DNA of 64,000 nucleotides, taken from Patulibacter sp050252545 (lineage in GTDB: Bacteria > Actinomycetota > Thermoleophilia > Solirubrobacterales > Solirubrobacteraceae). A model generated the notes under the pieces. That model worked only from the letters and a program-made list of their open reading frames with translations. It made no database searches and was not told the origin of the DNA. A program made the position numbers and the translations under genes. This document shows, piece by piece, positions 1-8,052 of the stretch (position 1 is its first letter; each line of letters opens with the position of its first letter). The DNA is taken from assembly GCA_050252545.1 (NCBI GenBank), contig JBFWKS010000001.1, forward strand, positions 1-64,000, in the 5' to 3' direction.

Positions 1-2
1 AC

Positions 3-98
3 ACCGGCCGCACCGCGACGCAGGCCGACGGGGCCGCCACCGCGGTGGCGGCCACCGGTGCCGAGCCCGATCCGGCGCGCTCGGCCTCGGCGGCCTGA
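3..98 (+). CDS. C-terminal end of a truncated upstream gene
   Basis: An open frame enters from the left edge of the window and stops at the TGA at 96-98. It gives about 31 residues rich in Ala, Thr, Gly and Pro, ending ARSASAA. The composition looks like a low-complexity C-terminal tail. No domain can be recognised in so short a piece, and it is included because this frame reads open from the edge with coding-like composition. It could also be a chance open frame. Confidence 0.35.
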   Translation, partial: TGRTATQADGAATAVAATGAEPDPARSASAA

Positions 99-236
99 CG
101 GTCAGGCGGCACGTCCGCGGGGTGTCGTCACCGCCGCGACCGGCGTCGGCCCGGCGCATCGTCGGGCCCGGTCGCGCCGCCGCGCGCCCGGGCTCCCGAT
201 CGGCGCCTGACCGGAGCGACCTCCCGGCCCTTGCGG

Positions 237-803
237 CTACGCGTCCGGGGCTTCGCCCTCGGTCGCCGCGCGCTCCGCGGCCGCGAGCCAGCGGCGCAGG
301 GCCGCCTGCCCGGTGGTCGTGATGGTGCCGTCGAGGCTCAGCCAGTCCCGCACGCGGAGCTCGCCGTAGAGGCCGGCGGCCTCCGGCGGGGTCGGGCCGC
401 CCGGCTCCGACAGGGCCCGCGCGCCGGGCTCCACGACCCAGCGACCGGACTCCAGGGCGGCGAGCGCCGTGCCCTGCGCGGTGGTCGGCAGATCCAGCGG
501 CGTCGGTACGGGATCGGTCCGCGGGTCGGCGGGCGAGCCGGCCGGCTCCGCGGTGCGCCGGGTCCGGTCGGACCACCCGCCGGATTCGGGGGCGCGGTCG
601 TCGACCTGTCCACGGACCCACTCGCCGGCCTCGTGCACCTTGCGGCGGATGTCCTCGACGTCCAGGTCGACCCCGGCCATGCGGCTCAACCGCTCCAGGT
701 CGCCCAGGTCGGCCTGGCTCACCTGGTCGATCGCGCGCTCCACCTCGGCGGCGATCGATCGCAGCATCTCCTCGAAGCCCTTGGGCCGGTCCTCGTCGCT
801 CAT
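237..803 (-). CDS. Hypothetical protein, 188 aa
   Basis: A minus-strand frame starting at the ATG at 803 (MSDEDRP). An in-frame upstream Met at 851 would push the start further towards the divergent gene at 899, so the inner start is preferred. The first ~75 residues look alpha-helical and charged (GFEEMLRSIAAEVERAIDQV). A Pro/Arg-rich linker follows at about residues 75-105, then a second short region containing LYGELRVRDWLSLDG. No signal peptide, membrane segment or catalytic motif is visible and I do not recognise the family. It is divergently transcribed from the transglutaminase-like gene at 899 across 95 bases, so the two may share a control region. Confidence 0.6.
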   Translation of the reverse strand: MSDEDRPKGFEEMLRSIAAEVERAIDQVSQADLGDLERLSRMAGVDLDVEDIRRKVHEAGEWVRGQVDDRAPESGGWSDRTRRTAEPAGSPADPRTDPVPTPLDLPTTAQGTALAALESGRWVVEPGARALSEPGGPTPPEAAGLYGELRVRDWLSLDGTITTTGQAALRRWLAAAERAATEGEAPDA

Positions 804-898
804 GGGTCGATGGTCGCACGCCACGCCGCCGATCGGGGCCGGAAGCGGCATCGCGGCCCGTCGCCGGACCGCTCGGCCCCTGCGGCACGGGCCGCCCG

Positions 899-1588
899 AT
901 GGCCACCACTACCATCGACCAGATGCAGGAGTACCTCGAGCCGGGCGAGTACGTCGACAGCGACCACCCCGTGGTGCGCGCCTATGCGGAGCGGGTGACG
1001 GCCGGCGCCGCCGACGAGCGCGAGCGGATCGTGTCGCTCTTCGCCGCCGTCCGCGACGGCATCCGCTACGACCCGTACGGGATGAGCATGGACCCGGCGG
1101 ACTACCGGGCGAGCGCGATCGCGACCCAGGACGCCGCGTTCTGCATCCCCAAGGCCGTGTTGCTGACGGCGGCGGCCCGCGCGATCGGCGTGCCGGCGCG
1201 CCTGGCGTTCGCCGACGTGCGCAACCACCTGAGCACACCGCGGATGCTGGAGCTGCTCGGCACCGACCTGTTCGTCTACCACGGCTACAGCGAGCTGTAC
1301 GTCGACGGCGCGTGGCGCAAGGCCAGCCCGGCGTTCAACGCGGGCCTCTGCGAACGGTTCGGGGTGGAGGCGCTGGTCTTCGACGGCACCGCCGACGCGC
1401 TGCTGCACCCGTACTCGGGCGACGGATCGCGCTACATGGAGTACGTCGAGCAGCGCGGCAGCCACGCCGATCTGCCGCTCGACGAGATCCTCCACGCCTT
1501 GCGCACGACCTACCCGCGCCTGGACGAGGTGGTCGCCGCGAGCAGCCGCACGACCGACCCGGCGTTCGCGGAGGGCGGCGAGGCGTAG
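899..1588 (+). CDS. Transglutaminase-like (papain-fold) protein
   Basis: 229 residues. The transglutaminase core is recognisable. Cys82 lies in FCIPKAVLL and is followed by AAARAIGVPARL, the usual helix after the nucleophile. His128 lies in VYHGYSELYVDG and aligns with the family H-x-W/Y-x-E segment. The third catalytic position is probably Asn147 (SPAFN) rather than the usual Asp. There is no signal peptide, so it should act in the cytoplasm, as a cysteine protease-like or amidase-like enzyme of unknown substrate. The next gene (1714) is on the same strand after a 125-base gap. Family membership is fairly safe, but the function is unknown. Confidence 0.75.
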   Translation: MATTTIDQMQEYLEPGEYVDSDHPVVRAYAERVTAGAADERERIVSLFAAVRDGIRYDPYGMSMDPADYRASAIATQDAAFCIPKAVLLTAAARAIGVPARLAFADVRNHLSTPRMLELLGTDLFVYHGYSELYVDGAWRKASPAFNAGLCERFGVEALVFDGTADALLHPYSGDGSRYMEYVEQRGSHADLPLDEILHALRTTYPRLDEVVAASSRTTDPAFAEGGEA

Positions 1589-1713
1589 GACGGCGCGCAC
1601 CGGCCAGATCGCGTGGCCGCGCGCGACCGGTCGCGGGCGGGCGACGGAGGGGCCGGCATCCGGGGCGGTGTCCGGCATCGACGGTGCCCCGGGGCCCTGC
1701 GACACTCCCGCGC

Positions 1714-2895
1714 ATGCCTGCGGATCGCAAGTACGACCTCATCCTGCTGGGCGCGACCGGGTTCACCGGTGGACTGACCGCCGAGTACCTGGCCCGCAAC
1801 GCCCCCGACGGGCTGCGCTGGGCGATCGCCGGACGGACCGCCGCCAAGCTCGAGGCGGTCCGCGACCGGCTCGCGGCGATCAACCCGACGCTGACGTCGC
1901 TCGACCTCGTGATCGTCGACGCCGCCGACCCGGAATCGGCCCGCGCCGCCGTCGAGCAGACCGGCGCGATCATCACGACGGTCGGGCCCTACGCGCTGCA
2001 CGGCGAGCCGCTCGTGGCCGCCTGCGCCGCGGCGGGTACCGACTACGCCGACCTGACCGGTGAGCCGGAGTTCGTGGACCGGGTCTGGAACCACCACCAC
2101 GCCACCGCCGAGCGGACCGGTGCGCGACTGGTGCACTGCGCGGGGTTCGACTCGATCCCGCACGACATCGGCGCGTACTTCACCGTCCTGCAGCTCCCGG
2201 AGGACGTCCCGCTGACGGTCAGCGGCTACGTCCGGGCCGGCGCCGAGTTCTCCGGTGGCACCTACCACTCGGCGGTCAACGGGTTCGCCCGGGCCCGCAA
2301 GACGGTCGCCGAGGCCAAGGCCCGGCGGGCGGCCGAGCCCCGCCCGACCGACCGCAGCGTCAAGCCGCTGCCCAAGCGGATCCGGCGTGATCGCGACCGT
2401 GGGGGCTGGGTCGTGCCGCTCCCGACGGTCGACGAGCAGATCGTCCGTCGCTCCGCCCGCGCGCTGCCCCGCTACGGACCGGACTTCCGTTACGGGCACA
2501 ACATGATCGCCAAGCGGCTCGCGACCGTCGCGGCGCTCGCGGCGGGGGTGCCGCTCGTCGTCGCGCTCGCCCAGCTCCCGCCGGCCCGGGCGCTGTTGCT
2601 GCGGGCGAAGAGCCCCGGGGACGGACCGTCCGAGGAGCGGCGCGCGCGCAGCTGGTTCACCGTGACGTTCGTCGGGGAGGGCGGCGGCCGCCGCGTCGTC
2701 ACGCGGGTGTCGGGCGGTGACCCGGGGTACACCGAGACGGCGAAGATGCTCGCCGAGACCGGGATGGCGCTGGCCCTCGACGACGACGCGCCGAAGGTGG
2801 CCGGCCAGGTCACGACCGCCCAGGCGCTCGGCGACCAGCTGCTGGGCCGGTTGCAACGCGCGGACATGACCTTCGAGATCCTGGAGACATCCTGA
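1714..2895 (+). CDS. Saccharopine dehydrogenase-like / trans-acting enoyl reductase family protein
   Basis: 393 residues from the ATG at 1714. The N-terminus holds a Rossmann NAD(P)-binding motif (LLGATGFTGGLTAEYL, about residues 9-24). Further matches to the actinobacterial 'saccharopine dehydrogenase NADP-binding domain' family are ITTVGPYALHGEPLV, DYADLTGEP and HCAGFDSIPHDIGAYF. Mycobacterial members include Rv2449c and the trans-acting enoyl reductase Rv2953, which reduces polyketide double bonds. A hydrophobic stretch (about residues 268-288, VAALAAGVPLVVALAQL) may be membrane-associated. The gene overlaps the next one by four bases (CTGA), so the two are probably translationally coupled. 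No polyketide synthase is nearby, so the substrate is open. Confidence 0.8.
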   Translation: MPADRKYDLILLGATGFTGGLTAEYLARNAPDGLRWAIAGRTAAKLEAVRDRLAAINPTLTSLDLVIVDAADPESARAAVEQTGAIITTVGPYALHGEPLVAACAAAGTDYADLTGEPEFVDRVWNHHHATAERTGARLVHCAGFDSIPHDIGAYFTVLQLPEDVPLTVSGYVRAGAEFSGGTYHSAVNGFARARKTVAEAKARRAAEPRPTDRSVKPLPKRIRRDRDRGGWVVPLPTVDEQIVRRSARALPRYGPDFRYGHNMIAKRLATVAALAAGVPLVVALAQLPPARALLLRAKSPGDGPSEERRARSWFTVTFVGEGGGRRVVTRVSGGDPGYTETAKMLAETGMALALDDDAPKVAGQVTTAQALGDQLLGRLQRADMTFEILETS

Positions 2896-3785
2896 GCACC
2901 GCGCTCGCCGCGGCCGTCGGGAGCCTGCGCTGCCCGGTCTGCGGAGCCACGCCGTCGCTCGACGACCGGACGGTGCGCTGTCCGGCCGGCCACACGTTCG
3001 ACGTGGCCCGCCAGGGGTACGTCCACCTGACCGGTGGCCGGCGACTGCGCCACGCCGACACCACGGAGATGGTGCAGGCCCGCGAGGCGTTCCTCGAAGC
3101 CGGCCACTACGCGCCGATCGCCGATGGGGTCGCCGAGGTCGTGGCGTCCGGGTGGAGCGGGCTCGCCGCGGCAAGGACACCGACGTCCGGCGACGGCATG
3201 CCGCCGCGCCCCGAGGTGATCGTCGACGTCGGGGCGGGAACGGGATACCACCTGGCCGCGGTGCTCGACACCCGACCGGGCGCGACCGGGATCGCGATCG
3301 ACTCGTCGGTCCCGGCGCTGCGACGGGCAGGACGCCGCCACCCGCGGATGGCGGCGATCGCGGGTGACGCGTGGCGGGACCTGCCGGTCGGCGACGGTGC
3401 GGCGTCCACCGCCCTCAGCATCTTCGCCCCCCGCGACGGCGCCGAGCTGGAGCGGATCCTCGCCCCCGCGGGACGCCTGATCGTCGTCACGCCCACCGCG
3501 AGGCACCTGCGCGAGCTCGTGGGACCGCTCGACCTGGTCACCGTCGATCCGCAGAAGGCCGAGCGACTGGCCCGCAAGCTCGGCCCGCACTTCGTCCCCG
3601 ACGCCGAGCGATCGGTCGAGTGGACGATGCACCTGAGCCTCGACGACGCGTTTGCGCTGGTCGCGATGGGACCGACCGCCCGGCACGTCCCGGCCGAGGA
3701 CCTGCGGCTCCGCGTCGGAACCCTGGCTCCCGCCCCGATCGCGGTGACGGCGTCGGTGCAGATCGGGTCCTACGTGCGCCGCTGA
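2892..3785 (+). CDS. RlmA-type 23S rRNA (guanine-N1)-methyltransferase-like protein
   Basis: 297 residues if translation begins at the CTG at 2892. The reading frame holds the RlmA/TlrB signature: a zinc finger CPVC...CPAGH close to the N-terminus, then FDVARQGYVHL, the conserved MVQAREAFLEAGHY segment, and a SAM-binding motif VDVGAGTGYHLA (about residues 115-126). The family methylates G745 or G748 of 23S rRNA in the exit tunnel. The first in-frame ATG/GTG/TTG is the GTG at 2973, which would remove the first two zinc ligands. A CTG start overlapping the upstream TGA as CTGA mirrors the ATGA/GTGA couplings used elsewhere in this window. The start is therefore inferred. The family call is strong. 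Confidence 0.8.
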   Translation: MSTALAAAVGSLRCPVCGATPSLDDRTVRCPAGHTFDVARQGYVHLTGGRRLRHADTTEMVQAREAFLEAGHYAPIADGVAEVVASGWSGLAAARTPTSGDGMPPRPEVIVDVGAGTGYHLAAVLDTRPGATGIAIDSSVPALRRAGRRHPRMAAIAGDAWRDLPVGDGAASTALSIFAPRDGAELERILAPAGRLIVVTPTARHLRELVGPLDLVTVDPQKAERLARKLGPHFVPDAERSVEWTMHLSLDDAFALVAMGPTARHVPAEDLRLRVGTLAPAPIAVTASVQIGSYVRR

Positions 3786-3917
3786 CCGTCGCCCGGCCCC
3801 CACAGCGGTGCCTCATCCACCGAGACCTGTCGACCGCGGTCGACACGATCCGGCCCGACTATGGACTGCCGTGCCCTGCTGCTCGAGGTCGTTCTCGGCG
3901 GAACCCGGGTCTGCGAC

Positions 3918-3966
3918 GGCCGTATGTAGATCTCGGCATATCGCATGCTGAAATCTACATACGGCC
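3918..3966. repeat. 49-bp AT-rich quasi-palindrome
   Basis: Two perfect 14-bp inverted arms, GGCCGTATGTAGAT at 3918-3931 and ATCTACATACGGCC at 3953-3966, flank a 21-bp centre that is itself partly symmetrical (GGCATATCGCATGC). It lies in the 220-bp gap between two convergent genes. The base composition is strikingly AT-rich for this genome. There is no T-run on either side, so it is not a textbook intrinsic terminator. It could be a bidirectional terminator, a repetitive extragenic palindrome or a protein-binding site. Confidence 0.75.
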
Positions 3967-4005
3967 TGTGGACCACGGTTCCGGGCGTCGGACCGGGCCG
4001 GTCGC

Positions 4006-4509
4006 TCATGAACGCCGGTCGGCGCGGGTGATCGTGCGCTCCAGCTGCTCGGCGCGACCGTGGTCGGCGCAGGTGGTGCCGATCGTCGCGGCGGCCTGGG
4101 TCAGGTGGTCGCGGAGGGGGCCGTCGGTGCCGATGGCCTGCGGATCGCGGCCGAAGATCGTCGCCAGCACGCCCATCGGGCGGTCCAGCGTCGCCAGGAG
4201 CGCGTCGCGCTGCGGCTTTCGGCTGCCGCTGCGGGACAGGGTGCCCATCCCGCGGACCTCGACGCAGATCCGGCCGATCGCGATCTCGGCCTCGGCGACA
4301 TGGCTGGCACCGGTGCTGGTCAGGCGGTGCGCGCGATCGGTCAGGCCCTCCGGCAGCGGGACCTCGTCGGGGACCGGGCCGTCGATCTGGTCCTGGACGG
4401 TGTGCCACAGATCGGCGGCGTGATCGCGCACGCCGCCGGGCCCGCCCGCGGCGACGAGCAGCACGAGGGCGACGAGCACCGCCACGATCCGGCCGGGGGA
4501 GAGGTTCAC
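4006..4509 (-). CDS. Hypothetical membrane-anchored or secreted protein
   Basis: 167 residues from a GTG at 4509. The N-terminus (MNLSPGRIVAVLVALVLLVAAGG) is a clear signal peptide or anchor, with a hydrophobic core at about residues 9-22. The mature part is hydrophilic, with two cysteines (ICVEV and TTCADHG) that could form a disulfide outside the membrane. No known domain was recognised. The gene is convergent with the RlmA-like gene, and its upstream 200 bp carry short GC-rich direct repeats (GACGCGGCGACCGG twice, within about 4653-4694) but nothing else readable. Confidence 0.55.
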   Translation of the reverse strand: MNLSPGRIVAVLVALVLLVAAGGPGGVRDHAADLWHTVQDQIDGPVPDEVPLPEGLTDRAHRLTSTGASHVAEAEIAIGRICVEVRGMGTLSRSGSRKPQRDALLATLDRPMGVLATIFGRDPQAIGTDGPLRDHLTQAAATIGTTCADHGRAEQLERTITRADRRS

Positions 4510-4715
4510 CCGATCGTGGTCGACGGCTCCGGGTCGACCCGCGAGAGGTCGTGGTCGACCTGGACCGATGGGGGATGCGAGCGCCGCCTCGGGGAGGTCT
4601 GCGGACCCGTCGTCCGCGGGGGGCGTCGTTGGCGGACGTGGGTCGGCGACGCGGCGACCGGTCGTGACGCCCCGCCCGGTGACGCGGCGACCGGGGGACC
4701 GTCCGCGCCGAGGGG

Positions 4716-5600
4716 TCAGGCCGGCGGGGCCACCTGCTGGACCAGGACCGATGCGCCGTCGAGATCGCGCTCGCGGCCGGCGGCGACCGCGGCGAGCACC
4801 GCGTCGGCGTCGTGGCGGGCCCCGTCGTAGACCACGACGATCGCCTCGTCACCCGGCACCAGGAACGTCGACTCCCCGACCGGCGTGTACCGGGTGGCGC
4901 CGATCCCCACGAGCACGCGGGTCGGTCGCCCGCACGCGTCCAGGTACGACCCGACCGGCTCCAGCGGCGTGTCGTCGGACCCCTCCTGGTGGTTGAGCCG
5001 GTCCACGATCCACGCCAGCAGCGTGTCGCCGTAGTACGAGTAGCCGGGCAGCGGACTGTCGACCCCGTAGGCGTCGGTGCGCCCCGCCCGACGCAGGAAG
5101 CTCGCCAGCCGCAGCGTCTCGGTCGGTCCGTCCGGCGACAGGTCGGTCACCGGGATGAACGTGCTCGCGACGCCCTTCGACGCCGGACCCCAGTTCTTCT
5201 TGTGGCTGATCTTGCGCGCACCCGGTCGCCGGATCGAGCAGTCGTTGAACGCACCGATCGCGTGCGGTACCACGGCCGTCGGGGTGCCGGACGCGTCGTA
5301 GGTGACATCGGCCAGCAGCCCGACCTCGGGCTCGATCTGTAGGTTGAGCGGCTCGTCCGACGGCGGTGTCGCGATCGCCTCCGACGACAGCGGGAAGACA
5401 CCGAGGAAGTCCTCGCGGCCCGGGACGTACCAGGGGAAGATCCCCTTCGGGGCCTCGCCGACCGACGCGACCGAGACGAAGTCCGCGGCTTCACCGGCCT
5501 GCTCCAGGTGCCCGGCGAAGTTGCCGGCCACCCCGAACCCGAACACGTCCCGAAGATCCTGCGGGTCGACGGTGATCAGCGGGGACGTGGGGGAGGGCAC
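4716..5600 (-). CDS. DUF5718-like protein
   Basis: 294 residues. The sequence opens with the conserved GFGVAGNFAGHLEQAGEAADF segment (about residues 21-41). APKGIFPWYVPG, LQIEPEVGLLADV, GAFNDCSIRR and ISHKKNWGPASKG follow. These blocks match my memory of the DUF5718 family, whose biochemical role is unknown. The IEPEVG and NDCS segments resemble the fumarylacetoacetate-hydrolase-like fold, which would suggest a metal-dependent C-C hydrolase or isomerase, but that is inference. It starts at a GTG at 5600, and TACCCT lies eight bases upstream, so the mRNA may have no leader. It is probably a single-gene unit. Confidence 0.7.
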   Translation of the reverse strand: MPSPTSPLITVDPQDLRDVFGFGVAGNFAGHLEQAGEAADFVSVASVGEAPKGIFPWYVPGREDFLGVFPLSSEAIATPPSDEPLNLQIEPEVGLLADVTYDASGTPTAVVPHAIGAFNDCSIRRPGARKISHKKNWGPASKGVASTFIPVTDLSPDGPTETLRLASFLRRAGRTDAYGVDSPLPGYSYYGDTLLAWIVDRLNHQEGSDDTPLEPVGSYLDACGRPTRVLVGIGATRYTPVGESTFLVPGDEAIVVVYDGARHDADAVLAAVAAGRERDLDGASVLVQQVAPPA

Positions 5601-5608
5601 GGTCGGTC

Positions 5609-5614
5609 AGGGTA
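5609..5614 (-). promoter_or_regulatory. Candidate -10 box (TACCCT) of the DUF5718-like gene
   Basis: On the minus strand TACCCT ends eight bases before the GTG start at 5600, the geometry of a leaderless or nearly leaderless transcript. No Shine-Dalgarno sequence is seen. Confidence 0.45.
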
Positions 5615-5739
5615 TCCGTCGTACCGGGAAGAGCCGCGGACGATCCCACCGGCGGCGGGCGGGCGGAATCACCGTCGTGGGAAGGTGCGGGGCCCGTCAG
5701 GCCCCATTGGCAGCGCCCCGCATCGCGATGCCCTCGACG

Positions 5740-6621
5740 TCAGACCGCGGACGGCACCCCGGTCAGCTCCTCGGACAGGGTCCACAGGCGCCGGGCAGTG
5801 GGGCCGTCCTGTGCCCGCTGCGTGCGGCCGACGATCTTCGGCGCGCCGCGGGACTCCTGCAGGCCGCCCGGTCCCACGTACGTGTTGCCCGGCAGGTCCT
5901 GCGTGGCTGCGAACAGCGACGGGAGCGCCCCGTTCTCGGCGCTCTGGGCGATCAGGACGTTGCCGACCTTGCCCAGCAGATTCGACATGGGCGACCCGTG
6001 GCTCTGCAGGTGGGTTGCGGCGTAGCCCGGGTGGGCGGCCAGCGACCGCACGGCGCTCCCGGTCGCGGCCAGTCGTCGGTCGAGCTCGAGGGTGAAGAGC
6101 AGGTTGGCGAGCTTGGACTGCCCGTAGGCCGGCCACGCCCGGTAACGACGGCGCTCCCCGTTCAGATCGTCCAGGTCGATCTTGCCGGTGCGGTGCATCA
6201 TCGACGACAGGGTCACCACCCGATCGGTGATCCGGTCCAGCAACAGGTTGGTCAGGGCGAAGGGGCCCAGGTGGTTGGTGCCGATCTGCAGCTCGAACCC
6301 CTGCGCGGTGCGGCCCTGCGGCACCGCCATGATCCCGGCGTTGTTGATCAGGCCGTCGATCGGGCCGTCCCACTCCTCCGCGAACCGCCGTACCGAGTCC
6401 AGGTCGGCGAGGTCCAGCGGCCGGACCTCCACCGTCCCCGTGATCGTCTGGGCGGCCTGCTCGCCCTTGGCGATGCTGCGCACCGCCAGGACGACCCGGG
6501 CCCCGACCCGGGCCAGCTCCCGGGCCGTCACCAACCCCAGGCCGCTGTTGGCGCCCGTGATGACGAACGTGCGGCCCGTCTGGTCGGGCAGGTCGGCGGC
6601 GGACCATCCGGAACGGCTCAT
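5740..6621 (-). CDS. Short-chain dehydrogenase/reductase (retinol dehydrogenase-like)
   Basis: 293 residues from the ATG at 6621. Classical SDR features are present: the TGANSGLG cofactor motif at about residues 22-29, DLADLDSV, the NNAGIM motif, TNHLGPFALTN, the catalytic Ser in VVTLSSMMHR, and YGQSKLANLL with the catalytic Tyr-x-x-x-Lys. This pattern (LSS...YGQSKLANLLF) is typical of the retinol dehydrogenase/WW-domain oxidoreductase-like branch, which oxidises or reduces lipophilic alcohols or carbonyls with NADP(H). The substrate is unknown. The start was chosen because the longer frame to 6756 has a non-SDR Cys/Pro-rich head and a TANNNT box lies seven bases before 6621. Confidence 0.85.
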   Translation of the reverse strand: MSRSGWSAADLPDQTGRTFVITGANSGLGLVTARELARVGARVVLAVRSIAKGEQAAQTITGTVEVRPLDLADLDSVRRFAEEWDGPIDGLINNAGIMAVPQGRTAQGFELQIGTNHLGPFALTNLLLDRITDRVVTLSSMMHRTGKIDLDDLNGERRRYRAWPAYGQSKLANLLFTLELDRRLAATGSAVRSLAAHPGYAATHLQSHGSPMSNLLGKVGNVLIAQSAENGALPSLFAATQDLPGNTYVGPGGLQESRGAPKIVGRTQRAQDGPTARRLWTLSEELTGVPSAV

Positions 6622-6628
6622 TGACGGC

Positions 6629-6634
6629 ACCGTA
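6629..6634 (-). promoter_or_regulatory. Candidate -10 box (TACGGT) of the SDR gene at 5740
   Basis: TACGGT on the minus strand ends seven bases before the ATG at 6621, which would place the transcript start at or next to the start codon. Confidence 0.45.
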
Positions 6635-6703
6635 CCCAGTGCGGGTGACGTGCCGCACGGCCCGCCCGCTCGCGCCACGCCGCACGACGCGCCCACCGGC
6701 GGC

Positions 6704-7480
6704 TCAGGCCACACCGCGCAGCAACACACCGACGGCGTAGGCCAGCACCGCGGCACTGCCGCCCACCGCGAGGGTCTCGAGACCCGAGCTCCACCGTCGA
6801 CGACCGACGAGCCCGGCCTTCGCGACGCCGACGGCGAAGAACGCGGAGAGGGTGAGCACGGCGCTCCACACGAACGGGTCGGCGATCTGATCGGGCCACG
6901 CCAGGTCCACGATGTACGCCCCGAGCGGCAGCAGGCCGACGAGGAGGAACGCCGCGAAGGTGGACAGGGCGGCGGCGACCGGACGCGGCGGATCGGCGCT
7001 GTACCCGAGCTCCTCGCGCATCATGAGATCCAGCCAGACCTCGCGATCACCGGTGACGACCCGCACCGCGTCGTCGAGCTGCTCGCCGGCGAAGCCCTGT
7101 CCGGCCAGGATCTGGCGGACCTCCTCGCGCTCGCCGTCGGGGAAGGTCTCGATCTGGTGCTCCTCGTCGCGGCGGGCCCGATCGCGCTGCTGCAGCTCGG
7201 CACGCGTGCCGAGGTAGTTGCCGATCGCCATGCTGAACCCGTCCGCGAGCAGGTTGGCGGTCCCCATCACCACGACGATGCCATCGGCGAGCTGGGCGCC
7301 GGTCACCCCGGCGACCACCGCAAACGTCGTCACCGCACCGTCGACCGCACCGAGCACCGCGTCGCCGAGGACGCTCGGGCGACGCTCGGCGCCGAGGCGA
7401 CGCCGGACGGCGTCCGGGGTGTGGATGGTGGCCAGCTGCTCCGCGTCCGGGGCCGTCGAACGCGTCCGGAGCCGTCGCAT
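6704..7480 (-). CDS. VIT1/CCC1 family iron/manganese transporter
   Basis: 258 residues. VIT1/CCC1 landmarks are present: SVLGDAVLGAVDGAVTTFAVVAGVTGA (first membrane helix with its acidic residue), MGTANLLADGFSMAIGNYLGTRAE (second helix), a cytoplasmic Glu/Asp-rich metal-binding region at about residues 95-150, and three further hydrophobic helices ending LRGVA. The family exports or sequesters Fe(II) or Mn(II) by proton antiport. The protein should lie in the cytoplasmic membrane. It sits 82 bp from the SDR and 77 bp from yqeY on the same strand, and a functional link to either is not evident. Confidence 0.88.
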   Translation of the reverse strand: MRRLRTRSTAPDAEQLATIHTPDAVRRRLGAERRPSVLGDAVLGAVDGAVTTFAVVAGVTGAQLADGIVVVMGTANLLADGFSMAIGNYLGTRAELQQRDRARRDEEHQIETFPDGEREEVRQILAGQGFAGEQLDDAVRVVTGDREVWLDLMMREELGYSADPPRPVAAALSTFAAFLLVGLLPLGAYIVDLAWPDQIADPFVWSAVLTLSAFFAVGVAKAGLVGRRRWSSGLETLAVGGSAAVLAYAVGVLLRGVA

Positions 7481-7557
7481 CAGGCGTCCGCTCCGCGCCG
7501 GCGAGCGATCGCGTGGCCGACCGGTTCGCGGTGGCTCGGAATCGGTGCCGGCACCGG

Positions 7558-7995
7558 TCAGCGGCCGGCGGCCAGGGCGTCGCGGACGAGTTGCGACACG
7601 CGCTTGCCGTCGGCCTGCCCGCCGACGGAGGCCATCACCTGCTTCATCACCCGGCCCATGTCCTTGGGCGACGTGGCGCCGGTGTCGGCGATCGCCTGCG
7701 CGACCGCCTCGCGCAGGTCGTCGTCGGACGGCTCGGCGGGCAGGTAGCCGGAGATCAGCTCGGCCTCGAACCGCTCGCCGGTCTCGAGCTCGTCGCGGCC
7801 CGCGTCGTGGTACGCCTCGGCGGACTCCAGCCGCCGCTTGCGTTCCCGCCGCAGCACCGCCATCTCGTCCCCCTTGCCCTCCTTGGCGTCCTTCTGCAGC
7901 TCCGACAGCACGAGCCGCAGAGCCTGCGTCCGCGGGCGGTCGCCGGCCTTCAGTGCGGCGTCGGCGTCCTGCTTGACCCGCTCCATGATGCTCAT
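7558..7995 (-). CDS. GatB/YqeY domain-containing protein
   Basis: 145 residues, the usual YqeY length. MERVKQDADAALKAGDR, LRLVLSELQKDAKE, YHDAGRDEL, ELISGYLPAEPSDD and TSPKDMGRVMKQVM are family-typical. YqeY is homologous to the tRNA-binding tail of the GatB amidotransferase subunit. Its own role is not established, although a tRNA or translation link is assumed. Start ATG at 7995 has TACCGT six bases upstream, so a leaderless mRNA is likely. It is divergent from the decayed gene at 8053 with only 57 bp between them. Confidence 0.88.
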   Translation of the reverse strand: MSIMERVKQDADAALKAGDRPRTQALRLVLSELQKDAKEGKGDEMAVLRRERKRRLESAEAYHDAGRDELETGERFEAELISGYLPAEPSDDDLREAVAQAIADTGATSPKDMGRVMKQVMASVGGQADGKRVSQLVRDALAAGR

Positions 7996-8001
7996 CGCTC
8001 C

Positions 8002-8007
8002 ACGGTA
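8002..8007 (-). promoter_or_regulatory. Candidate -10 box (TACCGT) of yqeY
   Basis: TACCGT on the minus strand ends exactly six bases before the ATG at 7995, the ideal spacing for transcription to begin at the start codon. Confidence 0.5.
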
Positions 8008-8040
8008 GTCGAGCGGCCCACTGGGCCGTGGGCCGGGCGA

Positions 8041-8046
8041 TAGCGT
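8041..8046 (+). promoter_or_regulatory. Candidate -10 box (TAGCGT) of the gene at 8053
   Basis: TAGCGT ends six bases before the ATG at 8053. The promoter appears intact although the gene downstream is broken. Confidence 0.45.
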
Positions 8047-8052
8047 CGGGGC

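Noticed and set aside
237..851. Longer start for the hypothetical protein at 237
   Set aside because: The added 16 residues extend towards the divergent start at 899 and look non-conserved. The ATG at 803 is more reasonable.
4648..4700. Direct repeats GACGCGGCGACCGG before the gene at 4006
   Set aside because: Only two short copies, in a region of simple GC-rich composition. No further structure.
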